Part shown: positions 53,893 to 63,963 of the stretch, piece after piece
How the letters are laid out: the number at the start of each line of letters is the position of its first letter
How positions within the stretch are numbered: position 1 is the stretch's first letter
DNA from: Euborellia annulipes
Taxonomy: Eukaryota > Arthropoda > Insecta > Dermaptera > Anisolabididae
Direction: 5' to 3'
Assembly: GCA_023213315.1 (NCBI GenBank)
Contig: JAKCPI010000492.1
Location: 434,001-498,000 of the forward strand
DNA: 64,000 nt
Notes under the pieces: model-generated
The model's database searches: none
What the model was told of the DNA's origin: nothing
Seen by the model: only the letters and a program-made list of their open reading frames with translations
Translations under genes and position numbers: made by a program

Positions 53893-54738
53893 TTTGCTCA
53901 ATTCTTAACCACAGCAAATTTGCTATCTTTTAATGATTTCAAACAAAGTTAGTTATTTTTGATAAATATGTGACCATGTGACCTTTTTATCGACTTGAAA
54001 TTTTGAATTAAAAGTCTTTTGGAGATACATCCTAATGTGCAGTTATGAATTCTGACCTGTTTTGCATATTCACTTTATTATTCATTTTATTTCATATTGC
54101 ATTAACAGAATAATCCCTATTTTGGTTTATATAAATGGGATTTTCAAATAATTTTTTTCAAGATTTAGCACCCCCGCCTCAGAGTTAATCTAGTGATTTA
54201 ACGGAAAAAATCTGTTATTTTTCACAGTTCCGCTCTCGACACAAGTAGCTTCCCAAAGAGAAAATATAGGCATAATCATTCTAGTTAGAGTTTTAAATTT
54301 ATTTAAGTATTTAATCACTCTCTTTTATTTATGATTAAAGAAATTTCGAATTTTCTTTTATTAAGGGTACATAGTATCTCAAGACTTTTTTAATTAGCAA
54401 TCTTTTGAATCAAATAATTATTAATTAAAATATTTAATCGAGTACTGATAAAAGAATATAAATCCCTTAGTCAAATGTTAAGGAAATTTAACATTAAAAT
54501 TTGATTTTTTAATCAAACTTTCTTTTTTAAATTGATATAGGAAGATCAGTGCAATTTAATATTTGTTTTTATTTTCTTACTAAGATGATACAATTTTAAA
54601 AATCTCAGACCTTTGCATGTGCTGAAAGTGACTTTCTCCTTGCATTAAAATAAGTTTTTATAAATATTGTATTAAATCATACATGTGGGGGCATCCGACG
54701 ATAGAGTGAGGATGTCACAACCCTAACTTATTTCAATG
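53893..54738. other. AT-rich spacer
   Basis: No feature recognised. Confidence 0.4.
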
Positions 54739-54870
54739 CATGGATGTTATCACAGAATCTTTTAATTTAAGAGCCATCTTCATCTTATCTAATCTATAGG
54801 ACTGAAGATGGATGGGTCTTAAATTAAAAGAACCGAAACGTTTTCGTTTCCGATGATTAGAACGTGCACA
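54739..54870. repeat. Foldback carrying a hammerhead candidate
   Basis: TTTTAATTTAAGAGCCATCTTCA on the left is matched by an inverted segment on the right (TGAAGATGG ... TCTTAAATTAAAAG). The right half contains a complete hammerhead-like structure; the left is truncated. Confidence 0.65.
54796..54856 (+). ncRNA. Hammerhead ribozyme candidate with UUUU stem III loop
   Basis: GGA (54799-54801) pairs with UCC (54849-54851) as stem I; CUGAAGA at 54802-54808; stem II GGGUCUU with AAGAACC (one mismatch, with a five-base insert before it); GAAA at 54835-54838; stem III A-C-G, loop UUUU, C-G-U; H17 is U54848. Stem III is the best formed of any copy in the window. Confidence 0.5.
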
Positions 54871-55127
54871 CCGAGTCTATTTGTTTATTCAAGTGAGATT
54901 TGAACCAGAGTTGTATAATTGATAATCCGATTAGCCTTGAGCCTCCTCATTTGTCGTCTTTATGTTTGTTTACTTTTATAAATCTTCTAATATAATATAG
55001 TCGATCTTAAAAATCTAAATTAATTTTAATAGAACTTTTGCATTTCTTATCATTCGATAGAAATACCTAATTTCTATTCATTGCACATAACCTCGCAGAG
55101 GTTAAGGTCGCTGCTGTTTATAAATAT

Positions 55128-55230
55128 TAATAAATAAAGAATTATATATATCATGTGTGGTCCATGAGGTAATTATGAAAAACATATAACCAAGTATTTA
55201 TTAATTTAAATACTTGGTTATATGTTTTTT
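55128..55230. repeat. Foldback element, copy 2 of the 110-343 family
   Basis: AATTATGAAAAACATATAAC matches the left arm at 110, and AACCAAGTATTTATTAATTT is at once followed by its complement AAATACTTGGTTATATG; here the loop is only a few bases. Confidence 0.75.
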
Positions 55231-55984
55231 ATAAATATTATTGTTTATAACAGATTTAATAAGGTCATTCGCATTGCCTAGACCCAATCTCAGAAAAGAC
55301 CTGCTCAATACAGTAGTGGCCAGGTCTGAGATCTTTTTAAAGTGTAACATCTTAGTGAGAATAAATTATTTCTTATATTTCTCAAATATTTGAATAACCT
55401 GATCTACCAGAATCCTAACAAGTAACTTCAAGATTCATTTTTTTTTTTTTTTTTGTTTTTTTTTGTTTTTTTAAGATAAAAAGGAAAAAAGAAAACTGAT
55501 TTTTTTTTTTGAAAATAAAAATAAAAAATAATTAAAATGAGAATCTGTTCTAAGAACTTTGTCTAAAGACTTAACGCAACACTCAACTATTTTCAATATG
55601 AATGGACTAACTAAATTCCTAAGCTAATCAGTGCTCAAGGTTCGTACCCTTAAGAGGCTCATATCCTATACCTACACCTTAAAACTATTTAGATTATATT
55701 TATTTATATACTATATACACTCTATATAATGTATATATAGATATAAATGGATTTAATTATATATATACATATATAAAAACATATAAATATATATATAATT
55801 AAATTTGTAATTTTTATAAATTATATTATGTACAAATCCAAATTAACATAAATTAAAGTAAATAAAAAATAAAACTTTTCTGGATAATAATATTGTTAAC
55901 TATAAATAAATTTATTTTAATTGATGAGAGGAAGGATAGGTTATTCACTGTCAATATGGAAGGTAGAAGATAGAGACGTGTCGA
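55231..55984. other. Flank and probable 3' UTR of the TFAP4 gene
   Basis: Immediately downstream of the TFAP4 stop on the minus strand. It is A/T-rich with several TTTATT (AATAAA on the minus strand) sequences, for example at about 55910 and 55698, which could serve as polyadenylation signals. A poly-T stretch at 55438-55465 is also present. Confidence 0.4.
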
Positions 55985-56674
55985 TCACGTGTGTTGTTGA
56001 ACAACTATAACTCCAGGCCGTTGTTGCTGCTGTTGTTGGACATGATGTTGAGAAGTATTTGAATTATTCGAATTCCTTGATCCGGAAATTTCGAAGAATG
56101 GATTCATTTCAACTTTAAGTAGCCTGTGAGCAACTTGTTGTTTGGTTGGTTGGGGTTCAATGGTGGTACGTGGTTTTGTCAGAGCTAAGGGCGCATCTTG
56201 GCTGGCTGCTGATTCATCAGCAAATAGATGATCACCTTCAAGATGACGTATTGCCTCTACAATTGTTTCTAGATTCTGTCGAGATGTTGATGCAAGATAC
56301 AGCCTTGTTTGTGGTGTGACTTCATCGCCTGCACTTGATGGTGATGGTAGTCTTTCAACCTCGACTTTAGGTTCAGCCTTGATTGCAGCTTCGAGTACGC
56401 TAGGTAGTCTTGTGGTGGTGGTGGGTACGTGATGTTCAACTAAAGATGTATGGATTGGCGAACTATTTCCTGGTGAAATACTCCCGACTATAGTTTGTGT
56501 TGTCGGTGGTGGTGGTGGTGGTGGTGGTGGTGAAGGACTCGCTTGTCTTAAAGGTGAAGTTGCCACAATTGTTTGGGTTTGTGCTACTGGTGGTAAATTG
56601 CAAGCGGATACAACTTGAAGTTGAGCAACGGCCACAGATTCGTGGTTTAAGATAGCCTCGTTAACATCATTGTT
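55985..56674 (-). CDS. TFAP4: TFAP4 (AP-4/cropped) orthologue, last coding exon
   Basis: TFAP4 is a bHLH-leucine-zipper factor that binds CAGCTG E boxes as a homodimer in the nucleus. This exon opens after the acceptor TTTTTATTTTCAG (phase 0) with NNDVNEAILNHESVAVAQLQ and ends at TGA 55985-55987, 229 codons. The diagnostic match is STSRQNLETIVEAIRHLEGD, nearly identical to the conserved C-terminal motif of vertebrate AP-4 (STSRQNLDTIVQAIQHIEGT). Elsewhere it is low-complexity: a run of nine prolines, a KAEPKVEVERLPSPSS segment and QQQQQQ near the end. It joins in frame to the exon at 62327-62646 across a 5.65 kb repeat-filled intron. Confidence 0.92.
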   Translation of the reverse strand, partial: NNDVNEAILNHESVAVAQLQVVSACNLPPVAQTQTIVATSPLRQASPSPPPPPPPPPTTQTIVGSISPGNSSPIHTSLVEHHVPTTTTRLPSVLEAAIKAEPKVEVERLPSPSSAGDEVTPQTRLYLASTSRQNLETIVEAIRHLEGDHLFADESAASQDAPLALTKPRTTIEPQPTKQQVAHRLLKVEMNPFFEISGSRNSNNSNTSQHHVQQQQQQRPGVIVVQQHT

Positions 56675-56839
56675 CTGAAAATAAAAAAGAAGATATATTA
56701 AAAATAGATGAATACTATAAAAAAACTATTTAATATTATATTTTGAGCATAAAACAAAAAATAATTTTTAAAATGTTTGCTTAGTTTGATTATGAGTTAA
56801 AATTGGAACTAGGACTTATATATATATATATATCGACAT

Positions 56840-57050
56840 ATTAATTTTAAACTGGTAACCGTTGGCTCTAGTAGAAACATTATGATTTAATAGAATTAAA
56901 TGCAAGTAAGACAAAACAAGGTAATAACAGTATGTAATTCACTTCTGAAGATGACACATCTTGTGACGAAATACGTATCAAGTGTTAAATAAATTATTGA
57001 AACAAAAAACCTTGTGTTGTCCTACTTGCATTTAATTCTCCTATTAAATA
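56840..57050. repeat. Foldback, family F3 copy 2
   Basis: Shares AAACTGGTAACCGTTGGCTC, TAGAAACATTATG and TTTAATTCTCCTATTA with the 51.34-51.6 kb copy. The left hammerhead arm is deleted, so only the plus-strand core remains. Located in the TFAP4 intron. Confidence 0.8.
56940..56984 (+). ncRNA. Hammerhead ribozyme candidate, family F3 copy 2
   Basis: Stem I CACUU (56940-56944) with AAGUG (56980-56984), 5 of 5 pairs. Core CUGAAGA 56945-56951, extra U 56952. Stem II GACAC with GUGAC, one A-A mismatch. GAAA from 56968; stem III as in copy 1; H17 is C56979, giving the canonical AUC cleavage triplet. Confidence 0.6.
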
Positions 57051-57154
57051 TATAGACACATATTTGCACTGTAGGCGAATCATGGGATAGTTTCAAAGTG
57101 ATTTAGGGCATTTGGGACAGATTTGTGCCGATTTTATAATAATTTTTGCAACTA

Positions 57155-57442
57155 CAGTAGAGTCTTGCTAATCCGGACTTCGTTACTCCGGCATACCGGC
57201 TAATCCGGCGTGTTGAAAAGCCACTTCTTCGCGATATTGAAGCAAAAAAGGGGTCGACATCCTGTGATATCCTTTGGGAAAAACTATTTTTTAAAAAAGG
57301 GGTAATTTAAGAAAAACAAAGTGTAATTACAGATTTTTTCAAGAGATAAATATTAAATTTAAATTTTGTATTATATTAAATGTTTGGGGTAATCGGCGCA
57401 TTTTCAGAATCTGGCATAGGCCGGATTAGCAAGACTCTACTG
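57155..57442. mobile_element. pogo/Tigger-type MITE with TA target duplication
   Basis: Ends CAGTAGAGTCTTGCTAATCC and the exact inverted copy at the right, each flanked by TA. Subterminal GGCATACCGGCTAATCCGG and GGCATAGGCCGGATTAGC repeat the TIR motif. No transposase. Confidence 0.85.
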
Positions 57443-57610
57443 TATTATTAATATTATTTTTTTACTCTTTTTGAATCTTGGAGTAGTAGTTGCAAAAAAG
57501 AAATAAACAATGATTATATATATAAGTGCCTGGATGACCGAGCTGGAGCTTGGTGTTATTTTTTATATAAAATTGGAAAAAACTAAAAAAAGAGTGTGGG
57601 ACAATATTAA

Positions 57611-57850
57611 ATCCCACGGCAGAGTTTTCTTCTTGTGATTATTTGATTGTTTTTATAAAAAAATCATGAAAGTCCTTTATTGGAAATTTTCTCGGTTTGA
57701 TCTATGAAAATGTCCATTAAAAAATTTATAATATTTAAAAAAATTATATTAAATATAAAATATAAATTAAATATATTAATTATAACATGAATATATAAAT
57801 ATAAATATTAAAAAAAATGAAATAATTACAAGAAAACGCATGGGTGGGAC
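57611..57850. repeat. Foldback family F4, copy 1
   Basis: Arms with GTGATTATTTGATTGTTTTT, TTATTGGAAATTTTC and the right-hand AATGAAATAATTACAAGAAA, AACGCATGGGTGGGAC. Copies 2 and 3 are at 59954 and 60251. Confidence 0.65.
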
Positions 57851-58059
57851 TCAACTTTGACGTTCACTGACATCAGTAAGTTTAGTACCGGAATTTTCCA
57901 AAGATGAGACCTAGGTAATTCATTTCCATACCGAAAATAGAATATTTAAAATTTTGAAAAAAAAAAATCGTTAGAGCCGTTTTTGAGAACTGATGTGCTT
58001 TCAAATAAATATATAAACACACATTAGTAAAAGATTAATATATGATGGGTGCCTTTGAA

Positions 58060-58092
58060 TGAAATCGTTATATATATATATATATATATATA
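58060..58092. repeat. (TA)n microsatellite
   Basis: About 12 TA units at 58069-58092. Confidence 0.85.
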
Positions 58093-58442
58093 ATTTACCA
58101 ATTATATTATATAACAAATGTGTGTCTATATATCGCTCAATTTCGATTTCAACTCATAATCGAACTGTTAAGATATTTTATAAAATGAACGGGCAGTGTA
58201 TATGTCAGTTCGAAAAGGCATTGTACTATTGCAATAGTATTGAGACTAAAGCCCAGTAGTTAAGCAGCCCAAATGGCACACGTCACTAAACTTTTCTTCT
58301 GATTAAAGCATTGAGACAATTTTTATTTCGATATATCTTGAAAAAAGATAAATTTTTATGGTTATTCTTTTGTTAAAAATGGTCTTTTGGCCTGTGATTG
58401 CTTTGCAAAAGGTATTTATCGCACAGACAAGCTGCCATTTGG

Positions 58443-58545
58443 GCTGCCTATTAGACCCCATCCTTATTTATTTCAATTAATTGATAGCCAACAATTGAAA
58501 TAAATTTTCGTCGCATGAGACGGGATGCGAAACCATAGCACATTT
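58443..58545 (-). repeat. SINE S1 fragment
   Basis: GACCCCATCCTTATTTATTT and TTGATAGCCAACAATTGAAA match the S1 body in inverted orientation; GGGATGCGAAACC is a damaged head. Confidence 0.6.
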
Positions 58546-58605
58546 ACATACTTTCCATCCTACATATATTAATTTATACAATTTTTTGTTTCATTCCTTT
58601 TTTTT

Positions 58606-59115
58606 TACTTTCTCTTACATGTATATGATAATATACATATATATATATATATAAAAAGTATTGGATTCATGTCAAAAATTCGATGTGGAGATTTTGATGG
58701 ATACACACGTCCTGAGTCCAAAAAAGTGGTTTTTGCAACATGGTCTGTCTGTATTTGTGTCTGTGAACAAAATATCTCAAGAATAAAAAAAAAAGCTAGG
58801 AGGGTGAAATTTTATATTTAAGTTAGGCACTCCCCTGGCACGTGACACGAAGCTTTTGAACAAAATCGGCCAAAGAGTATTAGTACTTTAGTGATGTACT
58901 TTTTCAGTTTTTTTTCGATTTTCTCAAAATTCGCTCTGAAGATTTTGATTAAAATTCAAAAATCAATTATTGTTAGATGTTCTTCAAAACGTATATTCTC
59001 ATTTTGCCCTTGAAATTGTTTGAAGCACACTTTACTCTTGTACTTCATGAATTCTAATATATCAGCGGAAACTAAATATATGTCGACACGAAAAATCTGG
59101 TGCGCCAGATTTTTT
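58606..59115 (+). repeat. Family R copy
   Basis: From TTACTTTCTCTTACATGTAT through GGTCTGTCTGTATTTGTGTC, GTATTAGTACTTTAGTGATG and ATTCTAATATATCAGCGGAA to GAAAAATCTGGTGCGCCAGA, where the terminal hairpin is reduced to a few bases. Confidence 0.7.
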
Positions 59116-59511
59116 TATAATTTTAGTAAATAAAGAAAATTATTTAAATATTATTCAAAATTTCGAGCGTTAATCAGACTTAAATGTATAATTTGCGGCT
59201 CGCTTACAGGGTGTCTCCCGCCTACTTCGAATTAAATATCTATAGCCAACTAATACTCAAAACAGGATGTATATTTATTTGTCATGTATTGATAAAAAAA
59301 ATTGTCTATACGTAGAAAAATTGAAAGCTAATTCTATGCTAATTAATAATAAATATGTAGTAATTTAAAATCTAAATGAGTGGTTTATTATTTATTTTCT
59401 ACATTTCAAGGGTAAATTAAAGACCCAGAAATTATTAACAATGTATAGTTTAAATATTTGTTTTATTTACAGTACTAAATAAATAAACAATATATTTAGA
59501 GATTCCTTGCT

Positions 59512-59738
59512 CAGGGGCCCACATCTTGTGGGTACGTGGATGGCGACCACGAGCTGCCCTAGCTGGGACTGGCAGTATTTCTGTTCTTTGCATGTCAGTC
59601 TCTCCCCTTCTATATTTTCAACAGCCGTCAGACCGTGCGACTGGCCGGCCCGTTCTATTCCTTCCCGGTCGCAAAAACCCTTCCCGCCGACCCCGCACCT
59701 CGGGAATAATCAGGCGAAGAAAGAAGAAGATTTAGAGA
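59512..59738 (+). mobile_element. Non-LTR retrotransposon 3' end, copy 2
   Basis: GGGCCCACATCTTGTGGGTA and GGCGACCACGAGCTGCCCT as in copy 1 (21518), ending CGGGAATAATCAGGCGAAGA with an (AAG)n tail. Two GC-rich frames run through it but neither resembles a protein. Confidence 0.6.
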
Positions 59739-59953
59739 TTCTTATCAATTTTCATACTTCGTTTCGAATTTGACCGAGCTTGTTATCGAGGATGTTATTC
59801 TAAATGTGCAATATCTGATAAATGATAAAGAGAACGAATAATGTAAGCTTTCAATTTTTCTAGATTTAGTCAATATTTTTAGATTTATACATGACAAATA
59901 ATTATGACCTATGGCCTAAAAAATAACAAAATTTTTATAAAAGTTAAGTCCCA

Positions 59954-60108
59954 TCTACGTGTGATTATTTCATTTCTTTTTATAAAAGATTATGGAATTC
60001 TTTATTGGAAAAATTTCCAAATTTTGAGCAACAAAAATTTCCAATAAAAATTTTTCATTTTTATAAAATAAACAAAACAATGAAATAATCACATTAGAAA
60101 ACGCATGA
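59954..60108. repeat. Foldback family F4, copy 2
   Basis: GTGTGATTATTTCATTTCTT on the left, ATGAAATAATCACATTAGAA on the right, with TTTATTGGAAAAATTTCC and its complement between. Confidence 0.75.
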
Positions 60109-60250
60109 GACCAACTTTGTCACTCAGTCGGGCCAAGGGAGAATCTTGGATTTTGAGATTAGTCAATAGTGTTTTCTCAAAATTTGCTATACACTTTCTC
60201 TTAAAGTGATTGATAACGGCTACTGAGAAATATTGGCTGAAGGTAGAGTA

Positions 60251-60390
60251 GTGTATGAGTTTTTTCATGTGATTATTTCATTGTTTTAATAAAAAAAAAA
60301 AATGGAAATCTATTGGAATTCTACATTGGAACCATAAAGGTTTCCATTAAAATATTTTATGAAATAATCAAATGACAAAGCGTATGTGGG
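60251..60390. repeat. Foldback family F4, copy 3
   Basis: CATGTGATTATTTCATTGTT on the left, GAAATAATCAAATGACAAAG on the right; the inner GGAAATCTATTGGAATTC / GGTTTCCATTAAAATATT pair is partly decayed. Confidence 0.7.
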
Positions 60391-60662
60391 CGTGCTTGAA
60401 TATTTCCTCATTCTGTACTGTTAGTAACATTTTAAATACTAAATAAAAAAAAAAAAGATTAAGGCCAAAATAGTCTTTTATTTCTAATAATAGCAATCAT
60501 GAAAGTCTAAATCAATTAAAAAGATGATTCATTTATTTTTAAATGCAATTTGGTTCTCTAAGCTCAAGGTCAAAGTCTCACACCTGCCGGTTAATAGTGG
60601 CGCCGACAGTAATGTTATTGCATAAACTATTTATAAATTTATATATGCGTATATTTTAAATT

Positions 60663-60777
60663 TAATAAAATAGAATAATGTTACTTACTGTTAATGGGGT
60701 TTTGAAGAAATTAAATATTTTTTATAATAAAATATTTAATTTCTTCAAGAAGTAACATTCCTCTATTTTATATTAAA
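60663..60777. repeat. Foldback hairpin
   Basis: AAATAGAATAATGTTACTT pairs with AGTAACATTCCTCTATTTT and TTGAAGAAATTAAATATTTT with AAAATATTTAATTTCTTCAA; the loop is a few bases near 60725. Confidence 0.85.
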
Positions 60778-60821
60778 ATAATTTACACCGTTCCCCTTCT
60801 TTAAATTTTAGTTTTATTACT

Positions 60822-61365
60822 TTCTCTTACTTATATAAGTAATATATAGAAAAAAGTATTACGATCATGTCCGGCAAATTGGTCTGTCTATGTCTGTCCG
60901 TCTGTCCGTGTGTAACGATTTTAAGCATGAAGGAATTGAGCTTTTTATATTTAAGTTAGGTACCATTCCAAACACTCAAAATAAGCTTTTGATTAAAATC
61001 GGCCAAAAGTACTAGTACTTTTTCAGTTTTTTTTTTTTCGAATTTCTCAAAAACGGCTCTGACAATTTTCATTAAAATTCGTAAATCAATTATTTTTTAG
61101 ATCCTCTTTGAAATTAATATTTTCATTTTGCCCTGAAAATTTTTTGAATCTTACTTTACTGATGTAGCATTTCAGATTTTGCAAATAAATTTTCCGGCTC
61201 TTCCTTCCATAGAACCAAAGTTAAATCCCTATGGGGATTTGCATATTAATTTCAATTCAAAAGGGGGTGGGTCCCCTTTGGAACTTTTTACACATTTAAA
61301 AAAAAAAATTTTCCAATTCTTACGAAATTTTATATTTATTTAGGATTCTCTATTGTTTATAAAAA
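60822..61365 (+). repeat. Family R copy, half of an inverted pair
   Basis: From TTACTTTCTCTTACTTATAT through CTGTCCGTCTGTCCGTGTG and TTCCGGCTCTTCCTTCCATA to ATTCTCTATTGTTTATAAAA. It meets the next copy head-on at the terminal hairpin. Confidence 0.75.
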
Positions 61366-62160
61366 ATCTGGTGTGACTAGCGCACAGCACACAACTTTCT
61401 CTTACCTTCGGTAATCGAAAGTTGTGTTCTGTGCTTGTCACACCAGATTTTTCGTGTCGACATATATTTAGTTTCCGTCGATATATTAAAATTCAAGATG
61501 TAAAATTCATAAACATGGGAAAATATTTATATTTTGTAACCATGGCAACCATTTCTCCTATCTTTTCTATGAAATACAAGAGTAAAGTGTGCTTCAAACA
61601 ATTTTGAGAGCAAAATGTGAATATACATTTCAAAGAACATCTAAAGAATAATTGATTTTTGAATTTTAAACAAAATCGTTAAGAGCGAATTTTGAGAAAA
61701 TCGAAAAAAAGTGATAAAATACATCAGTAAAGTACTAGTACCTTTTGGCCGATTTTGATTAAAAGCTTATTTTCACGCTCCCGGGGGGTGTTTAACTTTA
61801 ATATAAAATTTGAGCCTCATAGCTTAATTCCTTCATGCTTAATAGTGAACACAGACACACACACAGACAGACAGATCATGTCGCGAAAACCACTTTTTTG
61901 GATTCAGGGGACCTCAAAACGTATATATCCATTAAAATCTCGACATCGAATTTTTGACATGAATCCAATACTTTCTCTCTCTATATATTAACATATATAT
62001 AGAGGTAAGAGAAAGTAAAAATCCAAATATGAGTTTAAAATTTTGAAAAATAACTTTAGTTTATTTCAAGCATTCCACATTTAAAACGTAAGTTTGAAAG
62101 TATTATGGGAAACTAAATATATCCCGACACAAAAAAAAATCTGGTGCGACCAGTCACAGC
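61366..62160 (-). repeat. Family R copy, other half of the inverted pair
   Basis: Begins with a full terminal hairpin (TCTGGTGTGACTAGCGCACA ... TGTGCTTGTCACACCAGA, 61367-61447), then the usual blocks to GGTAAGAGAAAGTAA, and on into an AATATGAGTTTAAAATTTTG extension with a second hairpin remnant at 62140-62160. Confidence 0.75.
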
Positions 62161-62169
62161 AGATTTTTT

Positions 62170-62240
62170 ATATTTTAAGTTTTTTCGGGATCTCTGGCTT
62201 AATGCCTATTTATTTAAATCATTTCATAGCTAACATAATT
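62170..62240 (-). repeat. SINE S1 body scrap
   Basis: TTTTTTCGGGATCTCTGGCT followed by TATTTATTTAAATCATTTCA is a decayed S1 body in inverted orientation. Confidence 0.45.
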
Positions 62241-62326
62241 TAAATAAATTTTATAGTTAATATTTTTTATAATCAATAATTAATTTAGTCTGTAAATCAA
62301 AGTTATAATTAATAGTGCATATAGAC

Positions 62327-62646
62327 CTCTGGATGTTGATAATGCAATTGCACTTGCTGTGTAATTTCGCGTAGGCGATCTGGGTATAATTGTTGTTCGA
62401 GACTGCGAATCTGTTTCTCCTCCTCTAAACGCATACGCATTCGACGTTCACGATCTAATTGCAGTCGGAGTTCAATCAGATCAGATTCCATCGTTGTGGG
62501 CGGTGGTGACATTGTAGTAATCAAGGCAACTGGGTATTCTCTTCCGCCTCCACTTGTTGTTCCAGCTTCTGGACTTAGCGGACCAATTCCTTCGTCCGCA
62601 CATTCACTTGTTGAAATAGCCAATGGTTGACCAGCCAAGGAAATAC
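62327..62646 (-). CDS. TFAP4: TFAP4 orthologue, leucine-zipper 2 exon
   Basis: After the acceptor TTTGTTTTCAG (phase 1) the 320-base exon encodes ISLAGQPLAISTSECADEGI, then SDLIELRLQLDRERRMRMRL, EEEKQIRSLEQQLYPDRLRE and ITQQVQLHYQHPE. The DEGIG and IELRxQLDxERxxRMxLEE blocks and SLExxxYPxxLxxIxQQVQL are the region after the bHLH zipper of AP-4 proteins, the second leucine zipper used in dimerisation. The donor GAG|GTCTAT (phase 0) is not strong, but it joins in frame to the last exon; the alternative read-through would end the protein six codons later. Confidence 0.92.
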
Positions 62647-63963
62647 CTGAAAACAAATATTCAGATTAATATTCTATTCAAGCAAAAAGTTATTATATCT
62701 AAAATAAATAAAAATAATACAGTTTTTATAGTATAATTTTTTTTTTTGCTTTTTCTTAAAATATAAATTGATTTTTTTTTTCATATTGAATAAAACTTTT
62801 TGGCAGGATTGTATACTGAATGAATTTGGTCCAAAATCTTCAGTCTAAGTGACAATTTAGTTCGTTATTGTTCCATTTGATTTAACAAAAGTTCAAAGAA
62901 GAAATATCTTAAGATTTTAAATATAGATTTAGATGTATGGAATGGAGTCAGCCAAGGAAAAGTAAAAAACAAATTTATACTAGCAGTAGTAAGGTTACTT
63001 GTACATTTGTAATCTTACTTTTAAACACATACAGTGTATGATATTAACATTTAAATTAAAAATAAGTAAGATTTAATGTATATAATTTGTAAACTTGAAA
63101 TCACAATTTCCTCAAAAAAAAAAAAATAAAATAAATAAATAAAGTGAGTTAGGTTTATAAAACGTATATTCCTACGAAATATTTTGAATTTTGGCGGAAA
63201 TTGTGATTTCAAGTTTACAAATTAAAATCTTACATATTTTTAATTTAAATGATATTTATTTAATTAAATTAGGGGGGGGGCAAAAAATTTTTTTTTAGAA
63301 AATTAAAATAATTTAATATGTTCAAATAGTATAAAACAAAAACAAATCTACTATAAAGCTTTAAAAATTTTAAATAAAATCACAATTTTAATAAAATTAA
63401 AATTTGCTAGTGATTTTATCAAAAATTTTTATAGGCTATATTTATACTATTTGAAGGAAATAAATGTTTTTAATTTTCTTCTTTTAGTTCAATATAAAAT
63501 GTTTTTAGAAATTAGAAATACAATAGGGTCTATATAAAATATTTTGGAAAAAAATGAATTGCCCTTTTAATTTAAAAGATTTTATTTTTCAAAAGTAAAA
63601 ATGTATCATTTTTAAAAATAAATGAAATAAAAGAAGATATATTGCCCCCCTCCTATAGGATGCCAGGGGGGCAATGTACCCTTGCCCCCCCCCCCCCCAG
63701 TTCCGGCGCCTATGATTGCATCCTATCTATATTTAATACTCACAGCCAGTATAATAATTATATATAGATTTTAATATTTTTTAACATTAATAAATAAATA
63801 GATTTCATTAAAATATTTAACATTTTGGTCTTTTTCCCTTAGAATGATATAATATATATATATATTATCTCACATATAGAATAATACAATCGCAATGTTT
63901 ACACGTGCCCGGACTCTATCATGTAACTTTTTGATGATCTTTGAAATGTACTAACTCTTATAC
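62647..63963. other. TFAP4 intron
   Basis: The intron between the zipper exon and the exon that begins at the right edge. It contains a foldback at 63042-63252 and a poly-G/poly-C pair at 63273-63282 and 63686-63700. The sequence AGGCGCCGGAACTG (inverted, 63699-63712) resembles a hAT-type end, but the other end could not be placed. Confidence 0.5.
63042..63252. repeat. Foldback in the TFAP4 intron
   Basis: ATTTAAATTAAAAATAAGTA, GTAAACTTGAAATCACAATT on the left; AATTGTGATTTCAAGTTTAC, TTACATATTTTTAATTTAAA on the right. Arms of about 65 bp around an 80 bp loop. Confidence 0.85.

Noticed and set aside
59507..59773. Two overlapping GC-rich frames of 69 and 88 codons
   Set aside because: They are the second copy of the same LINE 3' end in different frames; not conserved between the two copies.
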